A stretch of DNA of 64,000 bases. Source: DASWJS01 sp036397035. Its GTDB lineage: Bacteria > Actinomycetota > AC-67. Each line of letters starts with the position of its first letter. Within the stretch, counting starts at the first letter, position 1. The DNA is taken from contig DASWJS010000019.1 in assembly GCA_036397035.1 (NCBI GenBank), positions 14,528-78,527 of the forward strand, read 5' to 3'. Below the pieces are notes generated by a model. The model was not told the DNA's origin and did not search any database. It saw nothing but the letters and a program-made list of their open reading frames with translations. A program made the position numbers and the translations under genes. Below, in pieces: positions 63,015 through 64,000 of the stretch.

Positions 63015-64000
63015 TCACACACCGATCCCTACCTGCGACCACGCATCATACACTGCGCCTGCGACGTCGGGGTCAGCAGCGAAGCGGGTCTTGGCCACGG
63101 CAGACGTCCGCCGGGCGGACTGGCGGAACGTCGTGTTCGGCCCGAGCTTACCGCTGCACACGGTCTCATACCAGATGCGCCCGGCCCGCTCCCACGCGTG
63201 GCCGCCGAGCGCCTTGGCAAGCAGCACGAACGCACGGTTTGGGATGCCGCAGTTCATGTGGACTCCGCCGTTGTCATTGTCCGTCTTCCGGTACTCCGAC
63301 ATGTGTCCGACCTGCGGGTCCTTCCCGAGCAGAGGGTCGTCGTATGCCGTGCCAGGCTTCTCGAGTGATGCAAGCGCCCCGCCCTTCACGAAAGCGCCCT
63401 CGCCGATCAGCCAACTCGCCTTGTCGGCGGTCTGGCCCAGATGGTGCTGTTTCACCATGGAGGCGAACACCAATCCGAGCGACTGAAACAGCGCTCCAGA
63501 CTGCCCTTGGTAGCGCAGTTCGCTCTCCGCCTGGACGAACCCCATGCCAAGCTCCTTGGCAACCACGTCGATCTGGTGGAAAGATCGGAAGAACTCGCCG
63601 CCGTCGCCGAGCACCACCCGGCGCCCATCCCAGAACACGTTTTCGTAATCCCGGCCATAGTGCACGACGGCCTCGAGCCGGCCGCCCTTGCCGTCCCACG
63701 AGTCGCGCCCATATACCTCCTGGAAGAATCGGTGAAAGGCTCCGAGCGCATCATAGGTCTCATCGACAGCCCGGTCGCTGGTCGGCGGGTCGCCCTCGGC
63801 CCGGGCGAGCGCCTTGGCCGGCAGCTTCTCGATGGACCAGTCGCCCATCTGGTGCTTGGCGTCGTACACGGCCCGCCGGGGTCCGCTAGGCCTCGGAGCG
63901 GTGCGGACCGACGCCCGTTCCCTCGTGCTGCGAGGCATCGGGCGGCCCTGTGTTTCCCTGCCGGGGACCGCGGTTGGGGCGGCCCCGGCGGTTGCGCCGG
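63015..64000 (-). CDS. Protealysin-like M4 peptidase homologue lacking zinc ligands (pseudoenzyme), 5' end probably outside window
   Basis: The sequence follows M4 (thermolysin/protealysin) peptidases closely: VYDAKHQ, LARAEGDPPTSD, VHYGRDYENVFWDGR, then the active-site helix, YQGQSGAL, GTAYDDPLLGKDPQVGHM and NGGVHMNCGIPNRAF. The HExxH motif, however, reads KELGM (63543-63557), so both zinc His are lost. The NExxxD helix reads FQSLGL, so the third ligand Glu is Gln. The substrate-site His (GGVH) is kept. It should not be a zinc protease. The first ATG in the window is at 63938, but the frame stays open with coding-like codons to the edge, as expected for a propeptide. Possible roles are inhibitor, binding protein or injection-system cargo. 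Confidence 0.8.
   Translation of the reverse strand, partial: GATAGAAPTAVPGRETQGRPMPRSTRERASVRTAPRPSGPRRAVYDAKHQMGDWSIEKLPAKALARAEGDPPTSDRAVDETYDALGAFHRFFQEVYGRDSWDGKGGRLEAVVHYGRDYENVFWDGRRVVLGDGGEFFRSFHQIDVVAKELGMGFVQAESELRYQGQSGALFQSLGLVFASMVKQHHLGQTADKASWLIGEGAFVKGGALASLEKPGTAYDDPLLGKDPQVGHMSEYRKTDNDNGGVHMNCGIPNRAFVLLAKALGGHAWERAGRIWYETVCSGKLGPNTTFRQSARRTSAVAKTRFAADPDVAGAVYDAWSQVGIGV

Overview
The window is GC-rich chromosomal DNA, with two clearly less GC-rich stretches (about 20.2-22.3 kb and 57-63 kb). It most likely comes from a deep or uncultured lineage of Actinomycetota. The reasons are an Lhr helicase beside a Nei-type glycosylase, a TIGR03086/mycothiol-type DinB protein, an IlvX-like thiamine-diphosphate enzyme, two BTAD/SARP-type regulators, NarL-type regulators, frequent GTG starts and chains of 4-base ATGA/GTGA overlaps. 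Genus cannot be read from the sequence.

Left part (1-16.6 kb). After nei (partial) and lhr comes a block of exported proteins: two PQQ-type beta-propeller proteins, two single-domain cupredoxins, a large protein with a peptidylglycine-monooxygenase-like (type II copper) core fused to a C-terminal cupredoxin, a Tat-exported amidohydrolase and small secreted proteins. On the opposite strand lie a secreted EEP-fold phosphoesterase, a third single-domain cupredoxin and a His-containing small secreted protein. I infer an extracellular copper/quinoprotein oxidation system; its substrate is unknown.

Middle part (16.7-36.5 kb). This holds a 4-coumarate/acyl-CoA ligase, a tandem double NarL-type regulator whose reading frame seems to begin at a non-standard ATC codon, two exported proteins of unknown function in a compositionally mosaic segment, and a branched-chain-type ABC importer in which LivH, LivM and LivG are one polypeptide. 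Then come a DinB-like protein, an IlvX-like enzyme, an ABM-domain protein, a BTAD regulator, and a zinc locus (zur, znuA, znuC, znuB, ZIP) with a Zur/Fur-type box.

Right part (36.5-61.1 kb). All genes are on the minus strand. This is an extracellular contractile injection system (eCIS): sheath, tube, gp26-like protein, disordered linker protein, DUF4255 cap protein, AAA+ ATPase, CIS-tube/Afp7 protein, LysM-like protein, hub, gp5-like spike, PAAR-like tip, gp25-like protein, two gp6-like baseplate proteins, a tail-I/beta-helix protein and a 1459-residue DUF6519/propeller protein. A BTAD regulator and two unrecognised small genes sit upstream. No tape-measure protein was recognised.

Right edge (61-64 kb). 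A gene-poor, lower-GC stretch carries the 3' part of a tRNA-Cys gene without its 5' half, the usual scar of an integrated element. Beyond it is a protealysin-like M4 peptidase homologue that has lost its zinc ligands.
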